Shown: piece after piece, positions 21,861-31,606 of the stretch
How positions within the stretch are numbered: the stretch's first letter is position 1
Layout of the letters: each line of letters begins with the position of its first letter
Assembly (NCBI GenBank): GCA_014529385.2
Contig: CM043965.1
Location: 62,891,933 to 62,955,932, forward strand
Length of the DNA: 64,000 nucleotides
Reading direction: 5' to 3'
From: Adiantum capillus-veneris
Lineage: Eukaryota > Streptophyta > Polypodiopsida > Polypodiales > Pteridaceae
The notes under the pieces: model-generated
Told to the model about the DNA's origin: nothing
The model's input: the letters and a program-made list of their open reading frames with translations, nothing else
The model's database searches: none
Made by a program: the position numbers and the translations under genes

Positions 21861-22960
21861 TCAATACATAAGGTGCAATGGTCTGATTCTAGAGTCCATT
21901 GGCCAAGCGTAAAACTCTTTATGCGATACATGATGGCTTCGGAGAGTAGCATATAGTCAATTACACTATCTCCATTATGTTTTCTACATTTAAATCCATC
22001 GGTTCCACTCCACAAAGATATACCATTGGCAATGAGCATACCCGTGCTATTGTACATGTGTAAATGTAACTTTCCATAGTGATCCGGCTCTTTCTCATCC
22101 ATTGAAGTACGATCATGCAAGTGAACTTTCTCCAACTTTCTTGAAATGTATGGCATATCAAATTGTTGAGTATCATGTTGCAATGTTTTGTGCGAGCATT
22201 CATATCCCCAAAGACAACAACATCACCTTTTCCTTTCAAATAAGCAATGTTCTCTAAATCAAAAAATGGTTGAGCTTTATCCATGCAAACATAAAAGGGG
22301 GAATCATAATAAGGAATGTAGCAACCGGCTACAAAAATGGGTGCTCTTTTTGGTGTCATAATTTTCAACCATACATAACATTTGTGCTTGTGATCTTTCA
22401 CAATTGATATAAAAGCTTTCGATCCTTTCTTAATCATACATGCTACCCTTCCTTGCCCTCTTCGTTGCTTGAGATTTTTTGACCACATCAATGAATGTAC
22501 ATCGTAATCCTCCAACCCATTAATCCTTTGTGGATCATGCTCCCAAGTCTTAACAAGAAGTACAACATCGGCTTTGCATGTTAGTTCAGCTATGCCAACC
22601 TCCGCATTCCATGGGTATCCTTTGCAATTCCAAAAGCATACTTTGAATCGTAACTTGACCTCATAGGTCGTGTATACCTTTTTGCTCGAGGGACTTGCCT
22701 CCTCCTTGGGCACATTTTCTTTATGCGATATCTCCTTGTTTTTCTTATTTCTCTCCTCATATGCGTTGCGACACATATTTTGTTGCTTAATAGTACGATC
22801 TTTATACACAAAACGGTTTGTATCCCTCAAATAAATCCAACTATTGTTTATGATAATCTTTCGTTTGGTCTCATCTGGCATGGTGCATACAATTGGTCCT
22901 TCTCCCGAGCGAGGAGCTCCTTGCTTACCACTCTATGTGCTTCGTAAACCATAACTCCTG
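21861..22960 (-). pseudogene. LINE family C, endonuclease part of ORF2, broken
   Basis: Minus-strand frame 22881-21961 (306 codons) contains AP-endonuclease motifs: FWNCKGYPW (N), DVVLLVKTWE (position of the catalytic Glu), FVAGCYIPYYDSPFY (Tyr) and VVFGDMNARTKH (DxN, here DMN). A second frame, 22183-21821, continues with the end of the domain (SVIDYMLLS and SDHCTLCIDL, the terminal DH), so there is a frameshift near 22180. Crossing the Gypsy element and removing one TAAGG joins this to the linker and RT at 13154 and below. The domain nicks target DNA in LINE retrotransposition. Confidence 0.82.
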
Positions 22961-23527
22961 ACATGCTAAAATGGGTTTTGAAGATATCTTCAATAACAAT
23001 GGAAAGGTAAGGAGGTGTCTCTAATTTCTCCTCGAGAATTCCATGAATAAAAATGTTCTTGGAACATGTCTCTTGTTCCTTCAACTCTTCTACATCCACA
23101 TACTCAACGTTCTTTGTTTGGGCCATAGCTTGCATGAGAGAGGAAAACATACATCCCGACTTATGGTATCAAACTTCTCCTCTTTCAATGCATGGTTATA
23201 CTTCACTTTGCTCATGCGCTCCTTCAAAACATTCAAGTCCACAAGAGAGTGTTTACATTCCTTGACTTCCTTTTCAAGATGCATCAAACGTGTTGTTTTA
23301 TCTCAAGCGTCTTCTCGAGATTCTCATTCTCAAAAACAAGAACTCTTACCGTGCCATTCTCCATTGCAAGTGCCCGTAAGTCTTCACCTTGCTTGTTTAT
23401 GGTCTCTTGCAACGATACCACGTATGCCATAGTCATGGTTTCTGAAGTGGTTGGTTGAGTGGTTGTGTTGCTATCTCCACAGTTACGAGATTTTGGATCA
23501 TTTTCTACAATGGTTGTGGACCTTGTT

Positions 23528-23585
<58 letters not shown>

Positions 23586-23595
23586 GGGTGGACAT
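22848..23595 (-). pseudogene. LINE family C, ORF1-like coiled-coil region, broken
   Basis: Three minus-strand frames upstream of the endonuclease: 23595-23284 (after a CT-coded Ser/Leu run: TSETMTMAYVVSLQETINKQ and ENENLEKTLEIKQ), 23287-23090 (MMHLEKEVKECKHSLVDLN) and 23150-22848 (EELKEQETCSKNIFIHGI). Charged heptad-like sequence suggests a coiled coil, followed by an RRM-like IFIHGI segment with a downstream YEAHRV. This resembles a LINE ORF1 protein of the coiled-coil plus RRM type. Family membership is inferred from position. Confidence 0.6.
23531..23581. repeat. (GA)25 microsatellite at the 5' end of LINE C
   Basis: A pure GA run. It lies inside the apparent first ORF1 codons of LINE C on the minus strand, so the Ser/Leu run there is a microsatellite artefact. 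Confidence 0.97.
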
Positions 23596-23635
23596 CTATA
23601 TGCTTAGGGAAGTACAATCATGGGGAGCATCAAGT

Positions 23636-24764
23636 AGACTAGCTCCATCCTATGTCAAATTGGGGGTGTAAGACCGGTCCATGGGTGGGTGTGGTGTAAG
23701 GACTGCAAGTATGATGGCACCTGGGTGTGCCAATCTCCAACATCTGAGGAAATCTATCTTGGGCTGCCTGGTGGTGGCAAGTCTAGATCTCCTAGTTAAG
23801 TATGCAATGGAGTCCCAGAGCTCTGTACCTTGGAGCTTAGGAGCGTCTCAGCTTGTTGTAGAATGACCCCTCTCTGTATCTGTGTGATAGGTGCCAGCAA
23901 TGTGTCTATGTCTATGTATCTCCACTCAAAGACAACGAATGATCCTTAAACTCCATAATCTATTCGGTGGAGTGACTGTAGCAGGAAAAGTGTGTCGTGC
24001 TCTCTATTGTGGGTGCTCCTCGGTGCAATGTGCAAGAAACCTCACTCCAACAGAATGAAAACACTTATAGATCAATGGAACAAAGAAAACTCAAAAGACA
24101 CAACAATAGACTCCAAACTCAATGAAACTCGACTAAGTCATGGAATAGTTCAGACTTGGCTAGCAACACACTTAGCTCCAAGCTCAGGGCTCTTAGGTAG
24201 AATGGGGGTGTCGAGGCTCCAACTCTGCAAGGAGAGTGGAGATGTGTGGTGCTAGATTGAACACAAGACTCAAGACTCTAGCCTCAAAAGACATGGGCAC
24301 ATGCTTTTGGTGAAGAGTTGCAACCAATTGATGAAGAGATACAACAGATCAGCGAAGGGATGCAGCAGATCATCGAAGGAGTGTGACTATTAGGTGAAGA
24401 GGCATGTCCTTTGGGGAAGAATTGTGACTGGTCAAGGTTAGGGGTCGTTGAGGTTAGGTGCCCATTTGGTTGTTCATTCTAGAATTTTCATCCATGAGGA
24501 CTATGAACTAAGAAGCTAATGTAATAATAGTGACGAAATCAAGACTCTACATCCCTCCATCACTCACATTTTCATGTTTTACTATTTGTCTTATAGCAAC
24601 ATTTTTGTACTTATTTTTTGGGATAGCCAAAGTGACACGCATGCATGTACACGGATTTGTGTCATAGGCAGATTTCGGCAGCCATCCGAGTAGCACTGGC
24701 TCCAGCTCCACCCATGTACCACATCTTACACCCACCCATTAGCACAGGATGGAGCTAGTTTAGT
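23636..24764. mobile_element. Unclassified 1.1-kb element with imperfect inverted ends
   Basis: The left end, from about 23638, reads ACTAGCTCCATCCT..., and the reverse complement of the right end (about 24760 leftward) reads ACTAGCTCCATCCT as well. The match continues imperfectly for about 57 bp (GGGTGTAAGA, CATGGGTGG). The interior contains 23960-24300, a diverged relative of the 517-bp LTR-like repeat at 580-861 and 9136-9652. No coding sequence is supported. It could be a non-autonomous DNA transposon, or two unrelated repeat ends that happen to be inverted. Confidence 0.45.
23960..24300. repeat. Third, diverged relative of the 517-bp repeat
   Basis: Shares GTGTCGTGCTCTCTA, GGGTGCTCCTCGGTGCAATGT and ACACACTTAGCTCCA with 522-861 and 9136-9310, with many substitutions and small indels. 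It includes the outer 60 bp that copy 1 has and copy 2 lacks. Confidence 0.7.
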
Positions 24765-25011
24765 CAGTCACCCAGATGCATATCATGCGTGTACTACCCT
24801 CTTGCATATAGGTTACCATAGTGATAGTTCTCCACACACTCACACTCTCATCATGGAGATTTGTATCAGCTTTATCAGTCAGTGAGTCAGTTTTTTCAGC
24901 ACTTTTGTCTTTCCGATTGACAGAAGACACACCCATGTACATTGATTTGTCTCATAGGCCGATTTCGGCCTTCTAATAGACGTAAAAAATCTTTCTTTCT
25001 TTCTTTCTCAC
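24630..25011. repeat. Duplicated LINE-tail-like sequence
   Basis: CATGTACACGGATTTGTGTCATAGGCAGATTTCGGC (24644-24680) recurs at 24935-24972 with few changes. The second copy continues into TAATAGACGTAAAAAATC and four TTTC units. This resembles the TCTCATAGGTCA...GACGTTAATATAT-(TTTCA)n end of the LINE B copies at about 27085, 28770 and 30296, so both are probably LINE 3' ends of a related family. The intervening sequence has no gene. Confidence 0.55.
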
Positions 25012-27158
25012 AGGAGGGGTTTCTCCACTCTTGATCATATTCTGACACTTAAGAGCCATCATTGAGAAGGGCAGGTCACATGGGAGACGGATTTATTGTA
25101 GCTTTGTCGATTTTCGCAAAGCATTTGACACGGTACCGAGAGCTTGATTGATGCGCAGACTACAGGAGATGGGGGTGCCCATAGAGCTGATTTGGGGCAT
25201 TATGGCTTTGTACAAATCAGTGATGGGACGTGTACGCACTCCGGAAGGGGTATCCGATTTAGTTCACTCTTCTATTGGGGTGAAAGAGGGCTGCCCATTG
25301 TCTCCTACTCCATTTGTTATGTATGTTGATGAGGTGTCTAATTACATTGACAAAGAGGGTGACAGAGGTGCCCAGCTGGCAGGGACGTGGATCCCATTGT
25401 TGTTATATGCTGATGATATTGTGTTGATATCTGACTCACCAAAGGGTATGTAGCGACATTTGGATGCACTACAGAGTTTTGCAAAGGATAGTGGATTGTG
25501 TGTAAACCTTGGTAAAACCAAGGTTATGGTGTTTAACACCACATCTCAGTGGATCAGGAGATCAGCACCTACTTTCACATATGGTCAGGAGATTGTGGAG
25601 TATACAGATGCATACACTTACCTGTGGGTAGTCTTTACTGGGCCGAGATTTTCTTTGAGAAGAGCAGCAGAGACTAGATTGACTAGAGCTTATGCGGCTT
25701 TGGGAGGATTGGATAGGATGTGTTCGCAGGTTCAGTTCCAGGAACCGAGGACAAAGTTATGGCTCTTTGATACTTTGGTTGCCTCTACTATGCTACATGG
25801 GGTGCAGGTTTGGGGACGTTCTGTAGGCCAGGATGGTTGGAGACGTATGGAGAGGCCCTTGGTATCTATGATCTCTCAGCTGATTAGAGCCAAGGCCACC
25901 GTACCGTATGATATCATTCGAGTGGAGTTAGCTGCTGCCTCTAGGAGATTGAGGCGCTTACCAGATTAGTCTCCTTTGTACACAGCCTATGGGATACTAC
26001 CAGAAATAGATATGTCAGGTTGGCCCTAGAGTCCTCCAGACAAGCTAGCTCTACAGGGGGATACATCATGCTGGTATGCACAGATGACATCATTGTTTCA
26101 GACACATGGTTTCACCATAGACAGCAGGCTGCCTCCTTTTCAGTACTCTCTACAGGCACTCTTGATGTCTCTGACACGGGTGGAGATTACTAGACTCATT
26201 CATTAGGATCTGATCCAGATGGACACGAGGAGGACATGGATAGAGCCAGTACAGGAGTTCGGCACGAAGATGGCTTTCTATAGAGAGCATCTTCTCCACC
26301 TCACAGGGGATGGGTTTGTGATTCGACCTAGCTATATGGACACACAACTTTCTCACGGTTTGCATTGTGCCATTGGCTAGATACGCACATCCTCATATCA
26401 GCTCGAGATTGAGACTGGCAGATCAAAGGGATACCAGCAGATAGCAGAATATGTGGCTTATGTCATCTAGAGCCAGAGACAGAGTTACATTACATATGTC
26501 ATTGCATAGTGTACTATCAGATACGAGGTCGTTTTCATTGTCTATTCAGAGAGGGTTTTGGACCTCTATCTAGGGTCATGAGTTATGAGGATCCGAGATG
26601 TCTTGGACTGTATTTACTTGAGTTACACAGGCATAGAGACACTTTACTGAGGAGAGCTAGAGAGAGACAGTCCCAGAGACAGATTACAAATTTCTTTACA
26701 CTAGATATTGGACACCCAGAGGAGCAGCCACCATTGCAGAGCTTTGCTTGCACTCATACTACCACTACTGGCATTCTCATAGACGGAGCATTGGAGCTAG
26801 GGAGATCTAGACGACCGCGATTGAGGAGAGGAGCTACACAGTATCGACAGAGACTACAGCAGAGGATTTGAGCCATACTTTCTCGACGTCCAGAGTGCAG
26901 ATGAGGATGGATCTCTACCATACCTTCCCCCCATCCCCCCCTTCTCTCATTGTTCTACACATTGTACTGGGCACCTTTTGTATTAGCTGGCACATCCATA
27001 TAGTCCCAGCTTGTAGTTGTATTTTTTGTTTCAGTTCTCTTTTATTCCGGACATGGTATCAGATTCACTATGTTGTAACAGCTTGGTCTCATAGGTCATT
27101 TTGGCGTTTTCAAGACGTTAATATATCAGTCTCGACCCCTGCGCATCTCCCCTATGCG
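25012..27158 (+). mobile_element. LINE family B, 5'-truncated copy
   Basis: Begins abruptly inside the reverse transcriptase (TTTCTCCACTCTTGATCATA, matching 40178 onward) and runs to the family's 3' end (GGTCTCATAGGTCATTTTGGCG...GACGTTAATATATCA). The truncated 5' end is typical of incomplete target-primed reverse transcription. Confidence 0.82.
25035..26871 (+). pseudogene. LINE B reverse transcriptase and C-terminal region, broken
   Basis: After a frameshifted start, 25148-25969 is open except for one TAG at 25451-25453. It carries LMRRLQEMGVPIELIWGIM, GVKEGCPLSP and the catalytic LLLYADDIVLI. A nonsense TAG (CAG in the copy near 41123) ends it at 25967-25969. Further on there is a CCHC-like knuckle (CGLCHLEPETELHYICHC, about 26449-26502) and a basic C-terminus ending LQQRI at 26871. 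The same basic C-terminus is seen near 28560-28640. Confidence 0.82.
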
Positions 27159-27480
27159 AGGGTGGCCCTGTGGGGGGCGTTAATGCCCGAGCTCGGCCCC
27201 ATGCCCAAGCTCGAAACCTTTCTGTTGTGACCCCGTCGTTTTCTGTTGCGACATGTTCGTTAACGACCTACATCTGTTACGACTTGCTCGTCAGCAACAT
27301 AGGCGTTTTGGTCTCAAAAAACTCTCTCTCCCCCTCTCTCAGCCCATCGAACTCAAGCCCCATCCTTTGCTCGTTCATTTTCTCTAACCCGCTTACACAA
27401 AGCATGGCTTATTGCTTCTAAAAAAATAAATTAAAAAATCAGGATAAGCCCTCGATCTCACACACCACTGTGTGCCCAAC
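27159..27480. other. No gene seen; possible 5' UTR of a LINE B copy
   Basis: GC-richer than its surroundings, with CTCTCTCCCCCTCTCTC near 27325. It lies just before an ORF1-like frame, so it may be that copy's 5' UTR. Confidence 0.35.
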
Positions 27481-27503
27481 AAGAATCTTGGCTTGATCGT
27501 CCT

Positions 27504-28375
27504 TTGGCACCCCTATTGCACGCAAGAGCTTTCTTGCGGTGGCAGCGGCACCAAGGAAGGACCCACCCCGCCGCCCGCCAAGAAGCACGAATCACAGCCC
27601 TTGAGGCTCATATTCAAGAACTCGTTTGGGAGAATGAGAGACTCAAAGAACGTCTACGCAAGCTTGAAGATGCGAAGGAAGTAGATAGCCAAGCTTTGCT
27701 TGAAAAAGCACACACAGTCAAAGCCTCACTCACCGAAACTGTCATTGCAATGCAGAAAGAATCACATGAAGCAACACATAAGAAGATTGACACCGAGATA
27801 CAGGCGACCCTACAAGAATGCCGGCTACAAGAATCTCTTGGCCTCAAGGTCAGGATTGGGGGATACACTCACCGTGGTGTACCACGGAGGACACCCTCGA
27901 AGAAGCAATCGTCAAGCTCAGTAAAACATTCTCCAACATGTTTACATCAAGCTCGAAACTATTGCCTGGATGAACGATACACATAGACATGTGTATCATC
28001 AAGCTCAGTAAAACATTCTCCAACCTGTTTACATCAAACATTCTCCAACCTGTTTACATCAAGCTCGAAACTATTGCCTGGATGAACGATACACATAGAC
28101 ATGTGCCACCCGAGCATTGCATACTCACTTTCAAGGACAAACATGAGCGTATGAAGCTACTGGGAAAAAAGATTTGGATTGTTGAAGAATTGACCATGAA
28201 TCAACTCAAGAGTAAAGCGAGCTCGCTCAAGAAGATGCATGAAGCACGTAAGCAAGGCAAATGGGCAGTCTACCGAGGTGGCAAAGCGATCATTCAGGAG
28301 TTTCGAAACCCCAAACCGGCTCCCACCTCAGCCGACCCTCATTTTTTTTTCTTTTTCTCTACTCTACCCTCTTGA
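27504..28375 (+). pseudogene. LINE B-type ORF1 (coiled-coil protein) with internal duplication
   Basis: Frame 27504-27986 encodes a strong coiled coil (ARITALEAHIQELVWENERL, KERLRKLEDAKE). Frame 27989-28375 gives the C-terminal domain (LGKKIWIVEELTMNQLKSKA, GKWAVYRGGKAIIQEFR), which is collinear with FLGEDLTLSQLAHV and KRAFYRDGRVVIV in the ORF1 at 31382-31579. A tandem duplication of about 100 bp (CATTCTCCAACCTGTTTACA ... CACATAGACATGTG, 27930-28103) disrupts the middle. The domain order fits a coiled-coil plus RRM/CTD LINE ORF1. ORF2 is missing: the copy passes into a CT tract and then the family 3' end. Confidence 0.68.
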
Positions 28376-28482
28376 TGGACCCTCGGTCCTTAACTGATAT
28401 GTATCAGCCCGCACTGAGAAGGAATTGTTGTAATGTGTTTTTTGGTCCCATGGGTCATATATGACCTCCGTGGACGATAATT

Positions 28483-28485
<3 letters not shown>

Positions 28486-28540
<55 letters not shown>
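28486..28540. repeat. (TC)27 microsatellite
   Basis: A pure TC run joining an ORF1-like segment to a LINE B 3' end. It sits at the junction of the deletion that removed ORF2. Confidence 0.97.
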
Positions 28541-28543
<3 letters not shown>

Positions 28544-28830
28544 CCCTCATTGACAGGGCGATTGAGCTTAGGAAATCGAGACGACCACGACCGAGATGCA
28601 GAAGCACACTTCACCGGAGAAGACTGCAACAAAGGATTAGAAGCATTCTAGCCAGACACCTAGAATGCTCCTAAGAAGTTTATCTAATACTTTGTATTTA
28701 GTTTTTCGCATTTATTTTCACACTTTTCAGACATTGTAACAGACTCACCACTTTTGTATCAGTTTGGTCTCATAGGTCACTCTGGCCTTTTGAAGACGTT
28801 AATATAACATTTCATTTCATTTCATTTCTG
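28541..28830 (+). mobile_element. LINE family B 3' terminal fragment
   Basis: Encodes the last residues of ORF2 (IDRAIELRKSRRPR, LQQRI) homologous to 26785-26871. It ends in TCTCATAGGTCACTCTGGCC, GACGTTAATATAACA and four TTTCA units, the 3' terminus shared by the LINE B copies. Confidence 0.75.
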
Positions 28831-29010
28831 ACTCTTTTACATTCATGGATGAGGCTTTTACCAAGGATGCATAACTTTGGGGTACCAAGAGAGATTATTT
28901 GGGCGATCATGCCATGGAATGAAGGTGATTGGTAGAGTGCAGAGTTCTGAGGCTTATCTAGTCCATTTCATTGCACAATAAGGGCTAAAAAGGGATATCC
29001 GCTAATATAT
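28831..29010 (+). pseudogene. Relic of a LINE reverse transcriptase
   Basis: One frame reads RLLPRMHNFGVPREIIWAIM, clearly the counterpart of LMRRLQEMGVPIELIWGIM in LINE B. After a stop, the next frame gives SSPFHCTIRAKKGYPLI, the counterpart of the SSIGVKEGCPLSP motif. Several stops are present. It is an old fragment, more diverged than the neighbouring LINE B copies. Confidence 0.7.
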
Positions 29011-30267
29011 TGATGAGTACCCAATATTAGCAACGGAGGAGATAAGGACCATAGTTGGGCACCATATTGATAATACAGGCCTTGTTCATCTAGCAAGAAA
29101 GATGAATATGGATCATCTTACAATCGCACTAGTCCTGAATTTGAGCTGTTTTCAACTAAATGATCTTAGTCAGTTGGTGTTTGTATGTAACTTTCATAAT
29201 TGTTCAAGCTAGTCCTGAGGAGGGGCTCGGACAGTGAACCATCGCTCTTTAAACAATCCAAGAATCCTCAACCATGACACTCAAATTGCTACAAATTTTG
29301 CAAAATTCCTGATTCCTTTTCTCCTTTATTGTGTATTTGATGATCTATAATGATAATTGAGTTAGGCCTCATGTATTCATGTCTTTCTGTAACTTATTAT
29401 GGTCTGTAATTTGTGCCCATCTTGCTCAACTCTTTCTTTACCTTAGTTGGACTGCTTGCATGTTAATGGTAATTCTTCTTGTATAACAGTGGGCCAGCAA
29501 CTCAAGAGCCTTGGCCACATAACTGTTCGGATGTGCTTTTCAGCCCAACATGCAAAGGTGAAAACCTATGGATTTCCAAATTAACAGCTGAATTTTTGAA
29601 GCAATGCTTGGTGACAAAATATGATAGTTTTGAACTCTTTTCAGTCGTATGTGTAGCCTTTGGAACACTCCAAAAATGCAGTGGGAGCACAAAAATGAAG
29701 AAGGCTGCCGGCATGCTTCATTTTTGAGACTTCGAATATCCTGATCAGAAGGATCTTGTTTCTTGCAATTTCATGAGGAGAAGGATCTGGTGAATGCAAT
29801 TTATTACACTTTTAGAGAAGCAATGCAAGCATTATGATTGACAAGGGTTTGATCAGAGCTTGTTCCCACTCTTGGCAGTTTCATGGGTGCTGGCCACCAG
29901 CAGAGCAGCAGCAATTTTGAAGCTACTTCTTGTTAGGGATGAAGAAGTTGAGAAGATATACTTCACCTTTCAAGAACTAGCAAGATCTTGGGGGTGTACT
30001 GCTAGTTCTTCAGGTTTAGTGAAGGCTATCCCATCAGTTGCCACCCTCTTTGGTTCATTTCTCTCTCCTCTTATGTGTTCCGAAGGAAGAGAATTTTGTG
30101 ACAGATAATTTGTATCTCATTGAAGGGGCCCTTTCTTTTCACCCCTTTTTCGTGAAGCTTTTCTATCTTAATACAAATGTTCCAAATCATGGTGACTGGC
30201 AGGCGTCTTTACGGTTTGATTCCCATAGTTACACCAAATCCATGAGTATCTCTTTTTTTGTACCCAG
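29011..30267. other. Unassigned island between two LINE ends, with short open frames
   Basis: No family is recognised. Three plus-strand open stretches are present: about 29001-29213 (YIDEYPILATEEIRTIVGHH...), 29479-29727 (82 codons, PATQEPWPHNCSDVLFSPTC) and 29860-30108 (82 codons, LLVRDEEVEKIYFTFQELAR). A pyrimidine-rich stretch with TATAACAG precedes the second near 29480 and could be a 3' splice site. It may be a fragment of a host gene (exons with introns) or unique spacer. No function can be assigned. Confidence 0.3.
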
Positions 30268-30345
30268 ACATGGTATGAGATTCACCGTTTTGTAGGTCTC
30301 ATAGGTCATTTTAGCCTTTTAAAGTCATTAATATATCATTTCATT

Positions 30346-30348
<3 letters not shown>
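30268..30348 (+). mobile_element. LINE family B 3' terminus
   Basis: GACATGGTATGAGATTCACC, GTCTCATAGGTCATTTTAGC, TTAATATATCA and a TTTCA tail match the ends at 27050-27158 and 28735-28830. It closes the element represented by the RT relic at 28831-29010, or belongs to a separate insertion. Confidence 0.65.

Positions 30349-30404
<56 letters not shown>
30349..30404. repeat. (TC)28 microsatellite at a LINE/LINE junction
   Basis: Follows directly on the TTTCA tail of one LINE and precedes the leader of the next. Confidence 0.97.
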
Positions 30405-30408
<4 letters not shown>

Positions 30409-30419
30409 CATCCATGGGT

Positions 30420-30660
30420 TTGGACTCTCTCACTGTTTTTAGGGTTTCGTCATTGTTTTTTGCTGTTTTTTGGGGTTTTGTCACTGTTTCTTGCTGTTTT
30501 TTAGGGTTTCTCCACTGTTTTTTGCTGCTTTTTAAGGTTTCAAATATGTGTTTTTCTGTTTTTTAAAGTTTCGAAGGTAATTTTTTTTGTTTTTAAGGGT
30601 TTCATAAGCGTTTCTTGCTATTTTTTAGAGTTTCTCGTATTTCTTTGGTTGTTTTAGTCT
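30420..30660 (+). repeat. Minisatellite in the LINE B leader
   Basis: About seven degenerate units of roughly 32 bp built around TTTTTTGCTGTTTTTTAGGG followed by TTTC. Such T-rich tandem arrays can form or extend a LINE 5' UTR. No gene lies inside. Confidence 0.7.
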
Positions 30661-30689
30661 CTCTCTCTCATGGATTGGGCTACCCATTG

Positions 30690-31579
30690 ACCCCCTTTCA
30701 CATGGCCTCTCCAGTGGCTATAGCCCGCCTCCCTCTCAACATGAAGTTCTTGATTACCAACAAGCGGATATCAATGCTTGAAGTTGAAGTGAAGGAGTGG
30801 AAGAAAGAGATGTAGGCAACCTTTCTTCAAAAGATGGAGGAATGGAAAGAGGAGAAGAAAAACCTATGCGAAAGGATTTCTCGCGTTGCAAGCAGCTTCA
30901 CAAGAAGCCACAATCCGAACTCTCCAAGGTGAACTTCTTGCAGTAAAAAGTGGGCGGCTCGAAGAAGGCGAAATTCAGCCATTCATGATGGAAGAATTGA
31001 ATACCATGAGAGAAGAAATACGGGTTATCAAGGAAGATGAGGAGAAGAATTCATGGGCCGCGGTCATCTCCGCAACACAAAAGAAAGTAGACGCCGAAAA
31101 ATAGATTGAGGTCACCAAGAAAGAGAAAGGTAAGGTAGCTCCTTGTACACCCACTCTTATTAACATGACGCTCGAAGAGGAACAAAGGAGGAGGATGCAG
31201 GCTCTACATGTGAGGGTAACTGGCCTCAAGGACATAAACAATGTGGAAAAAGAGGTCACAATCCTCACATCCATGATGGGGGTGGATAAGCCTTCACACA
31301 CAAAGGCATGGAGAGTGGGCTAGAAGAGTGATGGCCCGGAAGAATCTTTAAAAGAGAGCTCTCATACTACGCATCCTCTCCTTGGAAGAGAAGAAGAAAT
31401 TCCCGAAAAAGAGGCCTACTTTCAAGAAGACAGGTATTTTCCTCGGTGAGGATCTCACTCTCTCACAGCTTGCACATGTGAGAGAGGTAATGCCAGAGAT
31501 TTCGGCAGCAAGAGAGAAGGGAAAGAGGGCCTTTTACAGAGATGGTCGAGTGGTGATTGTAGCGTGGCACTCTACATGA
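30690..31579 (+). pseudogene. LINE B ORF1, broken
   Basis: Three pieces: the start of the protein and coiled coil (MKFLITNKRISMLEVEVKEW, followed by a TAG near 30813), a second coiled-coil frame (30886-31104, TIRTLQGELLAVKSGRLEEG) ending at TAG, and the C-terminal part (31382-31579, ...FLGEDLTLSQLAHVREVMPE). Between them RMQALHVRVTGLKD looks like the start of an RRM-type fold. The order matches the ORF1 at 27504-28375. At least three stops or frameshifts are present. Confidence 0.65.
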
Positions 31580-31606
31580 CGGTGTGAGACCTATGGGACC
31601 ACACTG

